A stretch of 64,000 nt of DNA from Parvivirga hydrogeniphila. GTDB taxonomy: Bacteria > Actinomycetota > Coriobacteriia > Anaerosomatales > Anaerosomataceae. Shown one piece after another: positions 1 through 9,151 of this stretch. Below the pieces are notes generated by a model. That model was given only the letters and a program-made list of their open reading frames with translations, was not told the origin of the DNA and did not search any database. The DNA is taken from NCBI RefSeq assembly GCF_023371205.1, contig NZ_JAMCCO010000002.1, positions 311,501 to 375,500 on the forward strand. The letters are read 5' to 3'. Position 1 is the stretch's first letter, and each line of letters starts with the position of its first letter. The position numbers and the translations under genes were made by a program.

Positions 1-215
1 CAGGCAAGCCCGTCGACCTGAAGCGGCCCTTCGCGCCATGCCCGGACGCGAACGGCGAGGTCGCGCTTCACGCGGCGCACGAAGTGCAGCGGCGAGATGG
101 GGTGCGAGAGCCACAGCACGTCGTGCCCTTCGCGCGCGAAGCGGGCCGCGTAGTGGTGGCTTCCCACGCGCACGTCGGACTCGTACGGCAGGTTCTCCAG
201 GAACAGTACCTTCAC
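1..215 (-). CDS. Glycosyltransferase, N-terminal fragment (runs off window edge)
   Basis: Reading leftward from a GTG at 215, an open frame reaches the window edge (about 71 codons). It opens with VKVLFLENLPYESDVRVGSH and continues with an HHYAARFAREGHDVLWLSHP segment. A beta strand followed by a 'HYLA..F...GH.V.W.S.P' helix is typical of the N-terminal Rossmann lobe of GT-B (GT1/GT4-like) glycosyltransferases. The GTG overlaps the TGA of the heparinase-like gene upstream (GTGA), so it belongs to the same exopolysaccharide operon. The catalytic C-terminal lobe is outside the window, so family and donor cannot be given. Confidence 0.6.
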   Translation of the reverse strand, partial: MKVLFLENLPYESDVRVGSHHYAARFAREGHDVLWLSHPISPLHFVRRVKRDLAVRVRAWREGPLQVDGLA

Positions 216-2185
216 GACTCCTCCAGCGTCCCGTAGGCCGGCGAGTACGGCGGCGGACGATGCTCGCGCAGGTCTTCGAGATCGAGCCTGCTCGCGTCGG
301 TGACGACGACCGCGTCGTCGCGCACCTCGATCATGCGCCACACGGGCTCGCCGTAGCCGTCGTGGCGGCCGACGAAGACGTCCGCGCCAGCGCACTCGCA
401 CACGCCCGGCTTCGCGCCAGGCAACACGAACAACCCGAAGTCGAGCCGGGCCGGCTCGCGGCCAGGCACGCGCGGCACGAAGTGCGCCGCGGCCGAACGG
501 TACTCGTTGCGCCGCTCCGGCAGCGGCGTGTACAGGTACGTCCCTGGGTCGCGCACCACGGGCGCGCCATCGATCCACAGCTCGATGCCGAGCTGGTCGC
601 AGTGGTCGTGCCCGCCCGCGCCGTTCTGGCCGATAGCGCCGCAGCGGATCGCCAGGTACAGCCGCTTCGAGCGGTACACGTACACCCCGCTGTCCGGAAA
701 GCACGCCACTGACAGGCCCTCGGCCAGCCGCTCGCCAGGAAACTCATACTCCCGAGCGCGAAGCTCGCCCTGGCTGATGCGCTGACGCAGCCGGTCCCGC
801 GCGCTGGGGTCGCCCACCGACCTCGCAAGCGGCGGGAGCCCTTCGCGCGCAGCGTCGAGCGCGGCAGAAGCGCTCGGCGGTTCGAGGCGTGCGAACGTCC
901 CCGAGTCGTTGTCGCCGAACTGCGGCAGCGCTCCGTCAGGACGCCGCAGTTCGTGGGCGAACCGCTCCCCGGCCGCCACGCGACACGCGATCGCTTCTCG
1001 GACGGACGCGAGATCGAGCGGCGGGGTCTCGAGGCCAGGCGCGACGCGCAGCGCCGTCGGGTCGTACGTTTCAAGCGCCGCCAGGCGCTCCGCAGGCAGC
1101 AGGTCGAGAAGCGCCATCGACCACGCCATCATGCTGAGCGACAGCAGGTGGTACGACGTCGAGCCCTCGAAGTTGCCGCCGTCCGGATAGAACTGCTCGC
1201 GCGCCGCCTTCGCGAGCTCCTGCGCGGCGAACGCGAGCCACGCGTCGGTCTCCCGCGTCCTCTCGAGGTGCGCGGCGATGAACAGCAGCCCTGCGACGTC
1301 GGCGAGGTAGTGGTTGCTCCGCAGATCGGGCGACCACTCGAGGTTCGCGACGATGTGCCGGCCGTGCTCGAGCAAGCTGCGCGCGAACAGCCGCTCGAAG
1401 TCTGCACCGAGGACGACGCCGCCTTCGCGCAGCAGGTCCATGGCGAGCGTCCAGTTCGCGGCCCGGATGCCGACGTCCATCGGGCACGCCCAGTCGACGC
1501 CGAAACCGGGCGGGTTCTGCGCGATGAAGTCGAGAATCTCGTCGAACACCTCACGCGCGTACCGCTCGCGCGCGGCCGCATCGGCGGCCTGGCCAGCGAG
1601 CGCAGCCAGCACCGGCAGGTGTTCGCAGCGCGCGAGCTCCCACGGCACCTTCACGTCCACGCCCGGCAGGTGCCCGTACCGCACGTCGCGGTGCCATGTC
1701 TGCGCGCTCCAGCGGAAGCCGCTCTTGAAGTCGAGCTGCCAGTCGATAGGAAGGTACTCCGCCGAGACGAGCGACCACACGCGGCGCGACTCGGCCAGAT
1801 TCGGCGGTGTGACCACGTGCGCGAGCCACGCGCCGTCCCGGTCGGGCAGCACCGGCTCGCCTGGAGGATAGCGGTGGCCTTCCACGCCCCGGCAGGCAGT
1901 GCCATACGCGACTGCCACCGGCCCGGAGCCCAGGAGCGAGAAGGTGTGGGCGAGCCACTCCTCGGCGTGCTCTTCCGCAGCGGGCGGCACGCGGACCGCT
2001 CCGCGCAGGCCCGCGAGGGGCGCCGCAAGCGCAATGCCGTCACGCGCGTATGCACACCTGCGCATCGCCCGCGCGCGTTCGCGGCTCGCCTCGAAGGCCC
2101 GCTTCGCACGACCGACCGCCTTGCGCACCACGACGTGCGGCGGAAGCGAGGCGGCGCGCTTGATGTCGCGCACGAGGTCAGGCAT
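212..2185 (-). CDS. Heparinase II/III-family protein (alginate lyase-like)
   Basis: A 657-residue protein from the ATG at 2185, which overlaps the previous stop by 8 bp; a longer in-frame start at 2299 would run deep into the preceding gene. The N-terminal half has the tryptophan-rich alpha-barrel pattern of this family (for example NWTLAMDLL and SNHYLADVAGLLF). The C-terminal half has the beta-sandwich signature GGHDHCDQLGIELWIDG followed by RDPGTYLYT. Relatives cleave uronate-containing polysaccharides, and in exopolysaccharide clusters they are thought to edit or release the polymer. No signal peptide is obvious, as in many cluster-encoded members. It sits between two glycosyltransferases, so a role in polymer trimming or length control is likely but inferred. 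Confidence 0.85.
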   Translation of the reverse strand: MPDLVRDIKRAASLPPHVVVRKAVGRAKRAFEASRERARAMRRCAYARDGIALAAPLAGLRGAVRVPPAAEEHAEEWLAHTFSLLGSGPVAVAYGTACRGVEGHRYPPGEPVLPDRDGAWLAHVVTPPNLAESRRVWSLVSAEYLPIDWQLDFKSGFRWSAQTWHRDVRYGHLPGVDVKVPWELARCEHLPVLAALAGQAADAAARERYAREVFDEILDFIAQNPPGFGVDWACPMDVGIRAANWTLAMDLLREGGVVLGADFERLFARSLLEHGRHIVANLEWSPDLRSNHYLADVAGLLFIAAHLERTRETDAWLAFAAQELAKAAREQFYPDGGNFEGSTSYHLLSLSMMAWSMALLDLLPAERLAALETYDPTALRVAPGLETPPLDLASVREAIACRVAAGERFAHELRRPDGALPQFGDNDSGTFARLEPPSASAALDAAREGLPPLARSVGDPSARDRLRQRISQGELRAREYEFPGERLAEGLSVACFPDSGVYVYRSKRLYLAIRCGAIGQNGAGGHDHCDQLGIELWIDGAPVVRDPGTYLYTPLPERRNEYRSAAAHFVPRVPGREPARLDFGLFVLPGAKPGVCECAGADVFVGRHDGYGEPVWRMIEVRDDAVVVTDASRLDLEDLREHRPPPYSPAYGTLEES

Positions 2186-3776
2186 CCGCACTCCCCCGAC
2201 CGCAGCGCTCACGGAGCGCTTCGACGATGCGCCGCGTGTGCTCGCGCCAGGTGTGCTTGGCGACCGCCTGTTCGCGGGCCGCCGCCCCGAGCCGCGCACG
2301 CAGTTCGGGATCGTCGACCAGACGCTCGATGCCGCGGCTCAGGTCCTCCGCGTCGCCTGGCTTCACCAGCCACGCCGTCCGGTCGTGCTCGAGCACTTCG
2401 CCGATCTGGTCGAGGTCGCTCGCGACGATGCCGCGCCCCATCGCCATGTACTCGAAAAGCTTGGTGGGCGAGCCGAAGAACGGCGTGCCGTCCGGGTTGG
2501 GAACGTGCGGCGAGACGAGCACGTCCATTGCGGCAAGATGCACCGGACCGAGCTCCTGCGGCACGGTTCCGGTGAAGATCACGTTGTCGGCGATGCCGTG
2601 ATGCTGTGCAGCGGCACGCGCCTCGGAAGCGGTGATACCGTCGCCCACCATCAGCAACCGCGTGCGCCCCCGCAGGTCTTCACGGCGCTCGAGCAGCCGG
2701 CCGTACGCGTCCACGAGGACTTCGGCGCCATGCCACCGTCCGAAGGTCCCGATGAAACCGACGACGGTGAGCCCCTCAAGCCCGTAGCGGCACCGGACCT
2801 CGGAGCCGTCCAGATCAGGGCGGTAGACGTCGGGATCGACGCCGTTCGGATTCACGAGGATCTTTGTTGGGTCGATCCCGCGAGCCACGAGCTCATCGCG
2901 CATGGCTTTCGAGACGACCACCACGAGGTCGGCGCCGCGCAGGTTCGCCAGCTCTATCTTCTCGGCGAGCCGCTCGTGCTTCAGCGGCCGCCCCCAGTGC
3001 CGCGCCATCCAGACCTCAGAGCCGTTGTACTCGAGCACGAAAGGCACGCCGAGCGCGGACGAGAGCGCCAAGCCGCAGTAGTTGTTGTGGCTGTAGCGCT
3101 GGTATACGAAGCGGACGCGGCGCGGCCCCACGATCTCGCGTGCGCGTGCCAGGAAGTGCTCGTTGTACGCTGCCGACCACAGCTCGCCGATGTCTCGGAA
3201 CTCCGGCTGCGGCCAGACCACGTGCGTCTCGATATCGGACCGTATCGTCGGGATGAAGTCCGAGGAGATGAAAACCGGCTTCTCGCCGAACGCGTCGAGT
3301 TTGTTGAGCACTCCTGCGATGTGCCCGACCGATCCGCCGCCTCTCAGACCGAACGCGAAATCGGTTCGCAGGTAGAGCGGCGCCCCGGAGTCGGGAAGCA
3401 CGCAGGCCGAGCGGGCACCGAGGGCGTCGACCGCGCGGCCTACCCTCCTGACGAGCGAGCCACTGCGCAGGGCGTCGCGGGCCCACTGGAACCCCAGCCG
3501 CACGATGCGAGCTGCGTCGATGCGCTCACGAGCGCCGGCCTCGTCCGTGAACTCTACGGGCCCGCACGTGAGCGCACGCATGAGGAGCGCCGTCGGCAGC
3601 CACCGGCCCAGAGCCGGCAGAGCGTAGGTGCGCAGCTCGGCGGAGCGGTACCGCAGGACCTTCCCGAGAACGCGCCCGTTCGACACCCAGCTCCTGAGCT
3701 CCTCGAACGAGATGACCTCGACTCCCGAAAGCCGACCTGATTCAAAGTCGGCATTCTTTAGCACGACGAGTCTCAT
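2178..3776 (-). CDS. Glycosyltransferase family 4 protein
   Basis: A 532-residue GT-B fold glycosyltransferase. The N-terminal part carries a glycine-rich segment (LRGGGSVGHIAGVLN) and the acceptor-side region SHNNYCGLALSSALGVPFVLEYNGSE (split here as SHNNYCGLALS and LEYNGSE). The C-terminal donor lobe has ILVNPNGVDPDVY, FIGTFGRWHG and the E-x7-E-like segment near SPTKLFEYMAMGRGIVASD. These are classic GT4 features for a retaining enzyme using a nucleotide sugar. The ATG at 3776 has an AGGAGGAGAAGG ribosome site. It overlaps the downstream heparinase-like gene by 8 bp and follows the flippase, consistent with assembling an undecaprenyl-linked repeat unit. Substrate cannot be read from the sequence. 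Confidence 0.9.
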   Translation of the reverse strand: MRLVVLKNADFESGRLSGVEVISFEELRSWVSNGRVLGKVLRYRSAELRTYALPALGRWLPTALLMRALTCGPVEFTDEAGARERIDAARIVRLGFQWARDALRSGSLVRRVGRAVDALGARSACVLPDSGAPLYLRTDFAFGLRGGGSVGHIAGVLNKLDAFGEKPVFISSDFIPTIRSDIETHVVWPQPEFRDIGELWSAAYNEHFLARAREIVGPRRVRFVYQRYSHNNYCGLALSSALGVPFVLEYNGSEVWMARHWGRPLKHERLAEKIELANLRGADLVVVVSKAMRDELVARGIDPTKILVNPNGVDPDVYRPDLDGSEVRCRYGLEGLTVVGFIGTFGRWHGAEVLVDAYGRLLERREDLRGRTRLLMVGDGITASEARAAAQHHGIADNVIFTGTVPQELGPVHLAAMDVLVSPHVPNPDGTPFFGSPTKLFEYMAMGRGIVASDLDQIGEVLEHDRTAWLVKPGDAEDLSRGIERLVDDPELRARLGAAAREQAVAKHTWREHTRRIVEALRERCGRGSADA

Positions 3777-3787
3777 GCCTTCTCCTC

Positions 3788-5095
3788 CTACGCATTATCT
3801 CGTCGAGATTGACGAGAGCGTAGATACGCAAGACTGAACATGAGCATCGAGCAGTAGGCCAGGCTCGACGCGACCCCAGCGCCCTGTATCCCCATCTGTG
3901 GCAGCAACCACAGGTTCAGCCCGATGTTGACGAGCGACGCAAGCGCTGGCGACCACACCGCAACCGCCGGCATGCCCTCAGAAGCGAAGTAGTTCATCAG
4001 GATCGCATTGACGCCGAGCGCGACGATGCCTGGCAGAAGCCAGAGGAACGCGGGCACGGCCGGAAGAAAGGCATCGCCGTACAGAAGACGCACTGCCGGA
4101 GCAGCGAGGAGACCAGCCAGCAGCGCCAGCCCGACCAACAATACACCCATCCACTTAGCTGCCCGCTTCGCCTTCATCCAGCGGTCCGCCGCATCAGCAG
4201 TCGCAGAAAGCCGCGGGAACATGATGGTCCCGGCAACGACGGGGAGCATGTAGACGAGGTCGGCCATCGAAGCGGCGATGGAGTACTGGCCCGTCGGCTC
4301 AGCGCCCAGAATGTATTTACACATCAGGATGTCGGCTCGCAACACGGTGTATGCGAAGAGCGCTGAGAAATACGCCTTCACGCCATACGAAAGATGCTGC
4401 CGCAGAATCGGCAGCGCTACCGTGACCTTCGCATTAAGATGCCGACGCAGTCTGGCCAGGGCCCACCATCCAGAGATGGCAGAAACGGCCAATCCCACAA
4501 GCGCCACGCCCTCGACCGAGACCCGCTTACCTACGATGAGCACGGCGAGAACGAGCACCATCACAATCCTCATCACGAGCTCGATGGTGTTGTACGCTCG
4601 GACCTCGCCGACGCCCAGCAGCAGGTTCTGGAGCAGCAGGTAGCTTAGGCCTATGGGCACCCCTGCAAGAGCGAGTGCCAACAGAGTCGGGGCCAGAGGT
4701 GAGATGTCAGGACGCACCGCAATTGCTGCTGCAACGGCAAGGCAAATGATCGAGCCGACTCCGAGACCCACCAGCATACTGTTGCCAACAAGCACCGGCA
4801 GCAGTCGCTTGTCTTTGGCCACGTAGTACGTGTTGGATGAATGCAGCCCGAGGTTTCCGAACTGCACGCCGAGGGCCGTGATCGCTGCCACTGTGGCTTG
4901 CAGCCCTCGGCCTGCGGGCCCCAGCGAGCGAGCGATCAGCACGCTCGTTACCAAGCCTATCCCGAGCAGCGCGACCCTCGTCGCCATCGTTTCGGCGACC
5001 TTGCGGGCGAAGTCCGATGCCGCGACCTCGCGAAGCCGAACGCGGATCCAGCCCGCGGCCTCACTGATCGCTCGCATGGTTCCTCGGTCACCCAT
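3788..5095 (-). CDS. Wzx-type polysaccharide flippase (MATE/MVF superfamily)
   Basis: About 435 residues from the ATG at 5095, which overlaps the asnB stop by 8 bp; an ATG at 5077, with GAGG just upstream, gives 429 residues and may be the true start. The N terminus holds the family pattern ATRVALLGIGLVTSVLIARSLGPAGRG, followed by roughly a dozen hydrophobic helices. Such proteins move undecaprenyl-diphosphate-linked oligosaccharides to the outer membrane leaflet. By eye the gene is less GC-rich and uses more A/T-ending codons than its neighbours, a pattern often seen for polysaccharide genes acquired by transfer. Confidence 0.88.
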   Translation of the reverse strand: MGDRGTMRAISEAAGWIRVRLREVAASDFARKVAETMATRVALLGIGLVTSVLIARSLGPAGRGLQATVAAITALGVQFGNLGLHSSNTYYVAKDKRLLPVLVGNSMLVGLGVGSIICLAVAAAIAVRPDISPLAPTLLALALAGVPIGLSYLLLQNLLLGVGEVRAYNTIELVMRIVMVLVLAVLIVGKRVSVEGVALVGLAVSAISGWWALARLRRHLNAKVTVALPILRQHLSYGVKAYFSALFAYTVLRADILMCKYILGAEPTGQYSIAASMADLVYMLPVVAGTIMFPRLSATADAADRWMKAKRAAKWMGVLLVGLALLAGLLAAPAVRLLYGDAFLPAVPAFLWLLPGIVALGVNAILMNYFASEGMPAVAVWSPALASLVNIGLNLWLLPQMGIQGAGVASSLAYCSMLMFSLAYLRSRQSRRDNA

Positions 5096-6998
5096 CGGCC
5101 ACGAACCGCTTCCACCACAGCGCGAAGTTGAGCAGGTACCAGATCTCGCTCTGGTAGCCGGCGTCGAACAGACGCAGCACCTCGCTCCTGTCGAGGAAGT
5201 CCGTCTGTTCGCAGAACTCTTCCAGCTCGCGGCGCGCGCGATCGCCCAGCTCCGCGAACATCCACTCGTACACCGGCACGCCGAAGCCCTGTTTCGGGCG
5301 GTCGATGAGCTCGTCGGGGATGAGACCGCGCACGGCCTTCTTGAGCACCCGCTTGAACTCGTGGCCATCGCCGATCTTCATGCGCTCAGGGATCCCCATC
5401 GCGAACTCCACGAAGCTATGGTCCAAGAACGGCACGCGGCCCTCGAGCGAAACACCCATGCTCATCTTGTCGACGCGCATGAGCAGCAGCTCCGGCAGCC
5501 GCATGTTGAGGTCGACGTACGACATCCACCCGAGCCGCGATGGCGTCGCTGCGCTCTCGCGGTACCGGCTCCAGATGGGCTCGACGGCCTCCCACGAGGT
5601 ACGCCCCGCGAACCGCTCTCGAAGACGCGGCGAGAGCAACCGGTGCTTCATCGTGTCCGTGAACGCCTCGGCCCCGCCCCAGAAGATGCGCTCGTTGCGC
5701 GCGCTGCGGCTCAGGTACTCGTACGGCAGCCCCCGGTCCTTGCCGGCTGCTCGCAACGCGGCCAGCCCCGCGCGCTTCACGAACGCAGGCACAGGCAGCG
5801 TGTCGTGCCAGCGCTGGAGGTCCAAGCGCGTCTTCCACCACGGATAGCCGTAGAAGAGCTCGTCCGATCCCTCGCCCACCTGGCAGACGATGACGCCATT
5901 CTCGCGCGCCAGTTTGCTCACGTAGTACACGGGCACGCACACCGGGTCAGCGATCGGTTCGTCTTGCAGCCACACCATGCGCGGCAGGAAATCGATGAGG
6001 TCACGCGGCGTAAGCAGAAGTTCGTGATGGTCCGCGCCCACGGCCTGGGCCATGCGACGCGCGTAGTGCAGCTCGTTCTTGTACGAGCCGTATTCGCCTT
6101 CGTAGCCGATGGAGAACGTCTTGACCGGCCCACCTTCGCCCTCGCTGAACAGCGCGGCGTTGGTGGACGAGTCGATGCCGCCGGACAGGAAGACCCCCAC
6201 CGGCACGTCGGCGATCTTGCGCAGCCGCACCGACTGCCGGAGCTCCTCGAGCAAGCGCTCGACCACGTCGCTCTCGCTCCATCCGCTCAGGTCCTCGGCA
6301 TCGGCGGCCGCGTCCCAGTACCGGCGCTCCTCGACGGCGCCGTCGTGGCGGACGCGCATCCACGTCGCGTTCGGCAGCTTGCAGATGCCGGCGAACAGCG
6401 TCATCGGCGCAGGGGTCGTGAGGAACGACAGGTAGTGGAAGAACGCCTCCTCGTCCACTGCGCGCACCTGGTCCGGGTCTTCGAGGAGCGCCTTTATCTC
6501 GCTCGCGAAGACCAGGCGGCCGTCGTGCACGCCGTAGTACAGCGGCTTGATACCGATGCGGTCGCGCACCAGCCACAGCTCGCCGGAGCGGCCGTCCCAG
6601 ATGCCGATGGCGAACATCCCGCGGAAACGGTGCACGCATTCGATACCCCACTCCTCGAACGCGTGCACGATCACCTCGGTGTCGGAGTGGTCGGTGCGCC
6701 AGACATGACCGCCCCGAGCCTCGAGCTCGCGGCGGATCTCGGTGTGGTTGTAGATCTCGCCGTTGAAGACGACCTGCACCGAGCCGTCCTCGTTGCCCAT
6801 GGGCTGATTGGCGGCGTCCGAGAGGTCGATGATGGAGAGCCGGCGGTGGCCGAGCCCCACACGCCCGTCAGGCGACGTCCACGCGCCTGCGCCGTCCGGC
6901 CCGCGGTGCGCCATCGTGTCGCGCATGCGCGTGATGTACGGCTCGCTCACCTGAAACGGCGAGCCGTCGAAGACGAGCGCCCCGACGATGCCGCACAT
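5088..6998 (-). CDS. asnB: Asparagine synthetase-like amidotransferase (AsnB family)
   Basis: A 636-residue protein. Start chosen at 6998 so that Cys2 (MCGIVGALVF) is the processed N-terminal nucleophile of a class II glutaminase; the glutaminase half includes HRGPDGAG, GHRRLSIIDL and NGEIYN. The synthetase half has the PP-loop VFLSGGIDSSTNAAL and later GEGSDELFYGYPWW. The family transfers glutamine-derived ammonia to an acyl-adenylate, making asparagine or, in exopolysaccharide clusters, probably amidating a sugar uronate or another acid. The start overlaps the previous stop by one base (TGATG). Its place between a flippase and a sugar oxidoreductase favours the polymer-modification role, though a housekeeping role cannot be excluded. 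Confidence 0.92.
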   Translation of the reverse strand: MCGIVGALVFDGSPFQVSEPYITRMRDTMAHRGPDGAGAWTSPDGRVGLGHRRLSIIDLSDAANQPMGNEDGSVQVVFNGEIYNHTEIRRELEARGGHVWRTDHSDTEVIVHAFEEWGIECVHRFRGMFAIGIWDGRSGELWLVRDRIGIKPLYYGVHDGRLVFASEIKALLEDPDQVRAVDEEAFFHYLSFLTTPAPMTLFAGICKLPNATWMRVRHDGAVEERRYWDAAADAEDLSGWSESDVVERLLEELRQSVRLRKIADVPVGVFLSGGIDSSTNAALFSEGEGGPVKTFSIGYEGEYGSYKNELHYARRMAQAVGADHHELLLTPRDLIDFLPRMVWLQDEPIADPVCVPVYYVSKLARENGVIVCQVGEGSDELFYGYPWWKTRLDLQRWHDTLPVPAFVKRAGLAALRAAGKDRGLPYEYLSRSARNERIFWGGAEAFTDTMKHRLLSPRLRERFAGRTSWEAVEPIWSRYRESAATPSRLGWMSYVDLNMRLPELLLMRVDKMSMGVSLEGRVPFLDHSFVEFAMGIPERMKIGDGHEFKRVLKKAVRGLIPDELIDRPKQGFGVPVYEWMFAELGDRARRELEEFCEQTDFLDRSEVLRLFDAGYQSEIWYLLNFALWWKRFVADG

Positions 6999-9151
6999 CA
7001 GCGCTCGCCCCTGAGCGCGTCCTCGACGTCGAACGCCATCCGCATCGCCTGCTCCTGCTGCCAGAGCGGGATCGGCCAATCCCCGCCCTCGCGGACCGCG
7101 CGTGCGAACGCCGCGATCTCCGCAGCCTGCCCCTTGTCGACGACCTTCGTCTCGACGCCTTTGGCGGGTGAACCCACGACCCGGAGCGCCTTGTAGTCAT
7201 CGAGGACGTAGATCTTGCCGTCGGAGAAGACCTCCGCTTGCTCTTTCGGGTAGTCCGCAGAACCCAGCGCCGTGTACACGAGCGTCGCGACAGACCCGTC
7301 TTCGAAGGTGAATGTGGCGGTGAAGTTGTCGTTGCGTGCGTACGTCCCGGTGCGAGGCTCGACAGCCGCGACCTGCACGCCGGTCACGCGTGCGTCCGTG
7401 AGGTAGGTGAACAGGTCGTAGATGTGGCACGCCTCGCCGATATTCCGACCGCCGCCTTCGGGCCCGTGCACCCAGTGATCGAGCGGGATGTAGCCGGCGT
7501 TCATGCGGTAGACGATGTGCATGGGGTCGCTGCGCCGCGCGGTAAGCTCCTTCAGGCGCACGGCGAACGGTGAGAAGCGGCGATTGAAGCCGGTGAGCAG
7601 CACAGGAGCGGCCGCGCCTTCCCGCTCGCGTTCCTCGAAGAACGCCACGACGCGCTCGACCTCGTCGCGCGTGATGCCGAGCGGCTTCTCGACGAGCACG
7701 TGCTTGCCCGCCGCAAGCGCTTTGAGGGCAAGGCCAGCGTGGAGGTCGTGCCGCGTCGCGATGAGCACGGCGTCCGCCTCAGGGTCAGCGAGCACCTGCT
7801 CGACGTCCGTCGTCGCATACCTCGCTCCGTACTGCCGGGCGGTCGCCTGTGCGTTGTGGCCGGTCCGCGTGCAGACGGCATGCAACGTCATGAGCTCTGG
7901 CTGCGCCTTGATGTTCGGCAAGTGCATGCCCTTCGCGAAGCCTCCCGCCCCGATGAGCGCGATACGAACGGAACCGTCGTGCGCAGGCGTCGCGAGGGGG
8001 TTCGGCACGACACGCTGCGCGCGCTCCTTCACGGGACGCGGGTACGACAGCAGCACCATCAGGGGCCGAGGCTCGCCGTGCTTGAGCGCTTCGTACGCCC
8101 CGGCGGCTTCGTCCACCGGATAGACCGCGGAGATCATCGCATCGAGGTCGATCTTCCCGTCCGCCACGAGCCGGAGGTACTCGGCCATGTTGCGGTTCTC
8201 GGTCCACCGCACGTAGCCGATGGGGTAGTCGAGGCCGTGCTCCTCGTACCGCGCATCGTAGCGTCCTGGCCCGTACGAGGTCGAGATGCGGAAGTCGAGC
8301 TCCTTCGCATAGATGTCCTCGCGTTTGATGTCGAGCCCGACGTCTCCGACCAGCACCACACGCCCCTTGCGGCGACACATCTTGAACGCGCTCGAGACGA
8401 CCTCGCTCGACTTCGTCGCGGCCGTGATGATCACGCCGTCTGCGCCGTAGCCGTCGGTCAGCCGGGCCACGCGCTCGATCGCGTCGCCGTCTTCCTGCCG
8501 CAGGCCGATGTCCGCTCCCAACCGCTCGGCCAGCGCCACGCGGGAGGCGTCGAGGTCGAGCGCGATGACGCGGCACCCATCGGCTTTCAGCATCTGGACC
8601 GTGAGCTGACCGAGGATGCCGAGCCCGATCACCACGAACGATTCGCCGAGCGTCGGCTCCAGACGGCGGACGCCTTGCAGCGCGATGGCGCCCAGCGTGA
8701 CCGTGCTCGCGTGCGCGAGCGACACGCCGTCCGGCACCTTCACGACCAGGTTCCGTGGCACGCGCACCACCTCGGCGTGGTGCGCAGCCTGCGCCCCCGC
8801 GCACGCCACCCGCTCGCCTGGGGCGATGTCCGCGACGCCGGCGCCCACCTCCATCACGGTGCCGGCCACCGAGTAGCCGGTCGGGTCCCCGGACGCCAGC
8901 CGCCCCTCAACGACCGCCTTCGTCCGACCGACGCCTTCGGTGGTCACCATCTTGAGCACGGTGAGCACCTTGTCGGGGTTGCGGAGCGCCCGCTTCCACA
9001 GCGGCACCGCGCTCGCCTGCATGCCGCTCAGCTCGGTGCCAGCCGAGATGCACGAGTGATCGATGGCGACCACCACCGTGCCCGGTTCGGCCTTCGGAGC
9101 GGGCACCTCTTCGACAAGCACCTGTCCTTGCTTCACGAGAACCTGCTTCAT
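6998..9151 (-). CDS. Two-domain oxidoreductase: zinc-type alcohol dehydrogenase fused to Gfo/Idh/MocA
   Basis: A 717-residue fusion. Residues 1 to about 360 resemble medium-chain dehydrogenases (HSCISAGTELSGM, GYSVAGTVMEVG, Rossmann motif VIGLGILGQLTVQML). Residues from about 390 form a Gfo/Idh/MocA domain with IALIGAGGFAKGMHLPN and the conserved HVLVEKPLG. This architecture recurs in exopolysaccharide clusters next to heparinase-like and AsnB-like genes and is annotated there as a bi-domain oxidoreductase; the substrate is thought to be a nucleotide sugar, but this has not been shown. The ATG at 9151 overlaps the regulator stop (ATGA), so the gene is translationally coupled to it. Confidence 0.88.
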   Translation of the reverse strand: MKQVLVKQGQVLVEEVPAPKAEPGTVVVAIDHSCISAGTELSGMQASAVPLWKRALRNPDKVLTVLKMVTTEGVGRTKAVVEGRLASGDPTGYSVAGTVMEVGAGVADIAPGERVACAGAQAAHHAEVVRVPRNLVVKVPDGVSLAHASTVTLGAIALQGVRRLEPTLGESFVVIGLGILGQLTVQMLKADGCRVIALDLDASRVALAERLGADIGLRQEDGDAIERVARLTDGYGADGVIITAATKSSEVVSSAFKMCRRKGRVVLVGDVGLDIKREDIYAKELDFRISTSYGPGRYDARYEEHGLDYPIGYVRWTENRNMAEYLRLVADGKIDLDAMISAVYPVDEAAGAYEALKHGEPRPLMVLLSYPRPVKERAQRVVPNPLATPAHDGSVRIALIGAGGFAKGMHLPNIKAQPELMTLHAVCTRTGHNAQATARQYGARYATTDVEQVLADPEADAVLIATRHDLHAGLALKALAAGKHVLVEKPLGITRDEVERVVAFFEEREREGAAAPVLLTGFNRRFSPFAVRLKELTARRSDPMHIVYRMNAGYIPLDHWVHGPEGGGRNIGEACHIYDLFTYLTDARVTGVQVAAVEPRTGTYARNDNFTATFTFEDGSVATLVYTALGSADYPKEQAEVFSDGKIYVLDDYKALRVVGSPAKGVETKVVDKGQAAEIAAFARAVREGGDWPIPLWQQEQAMRMAFDVEDALRGER

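Noticed and set aside
4830-7196. A 788-codon open frame on the plus strand.
   Set aside because: It is antisense to the flippase and AsnB genes, whose motifs are unambiguous; composition is that of a shadow frame.
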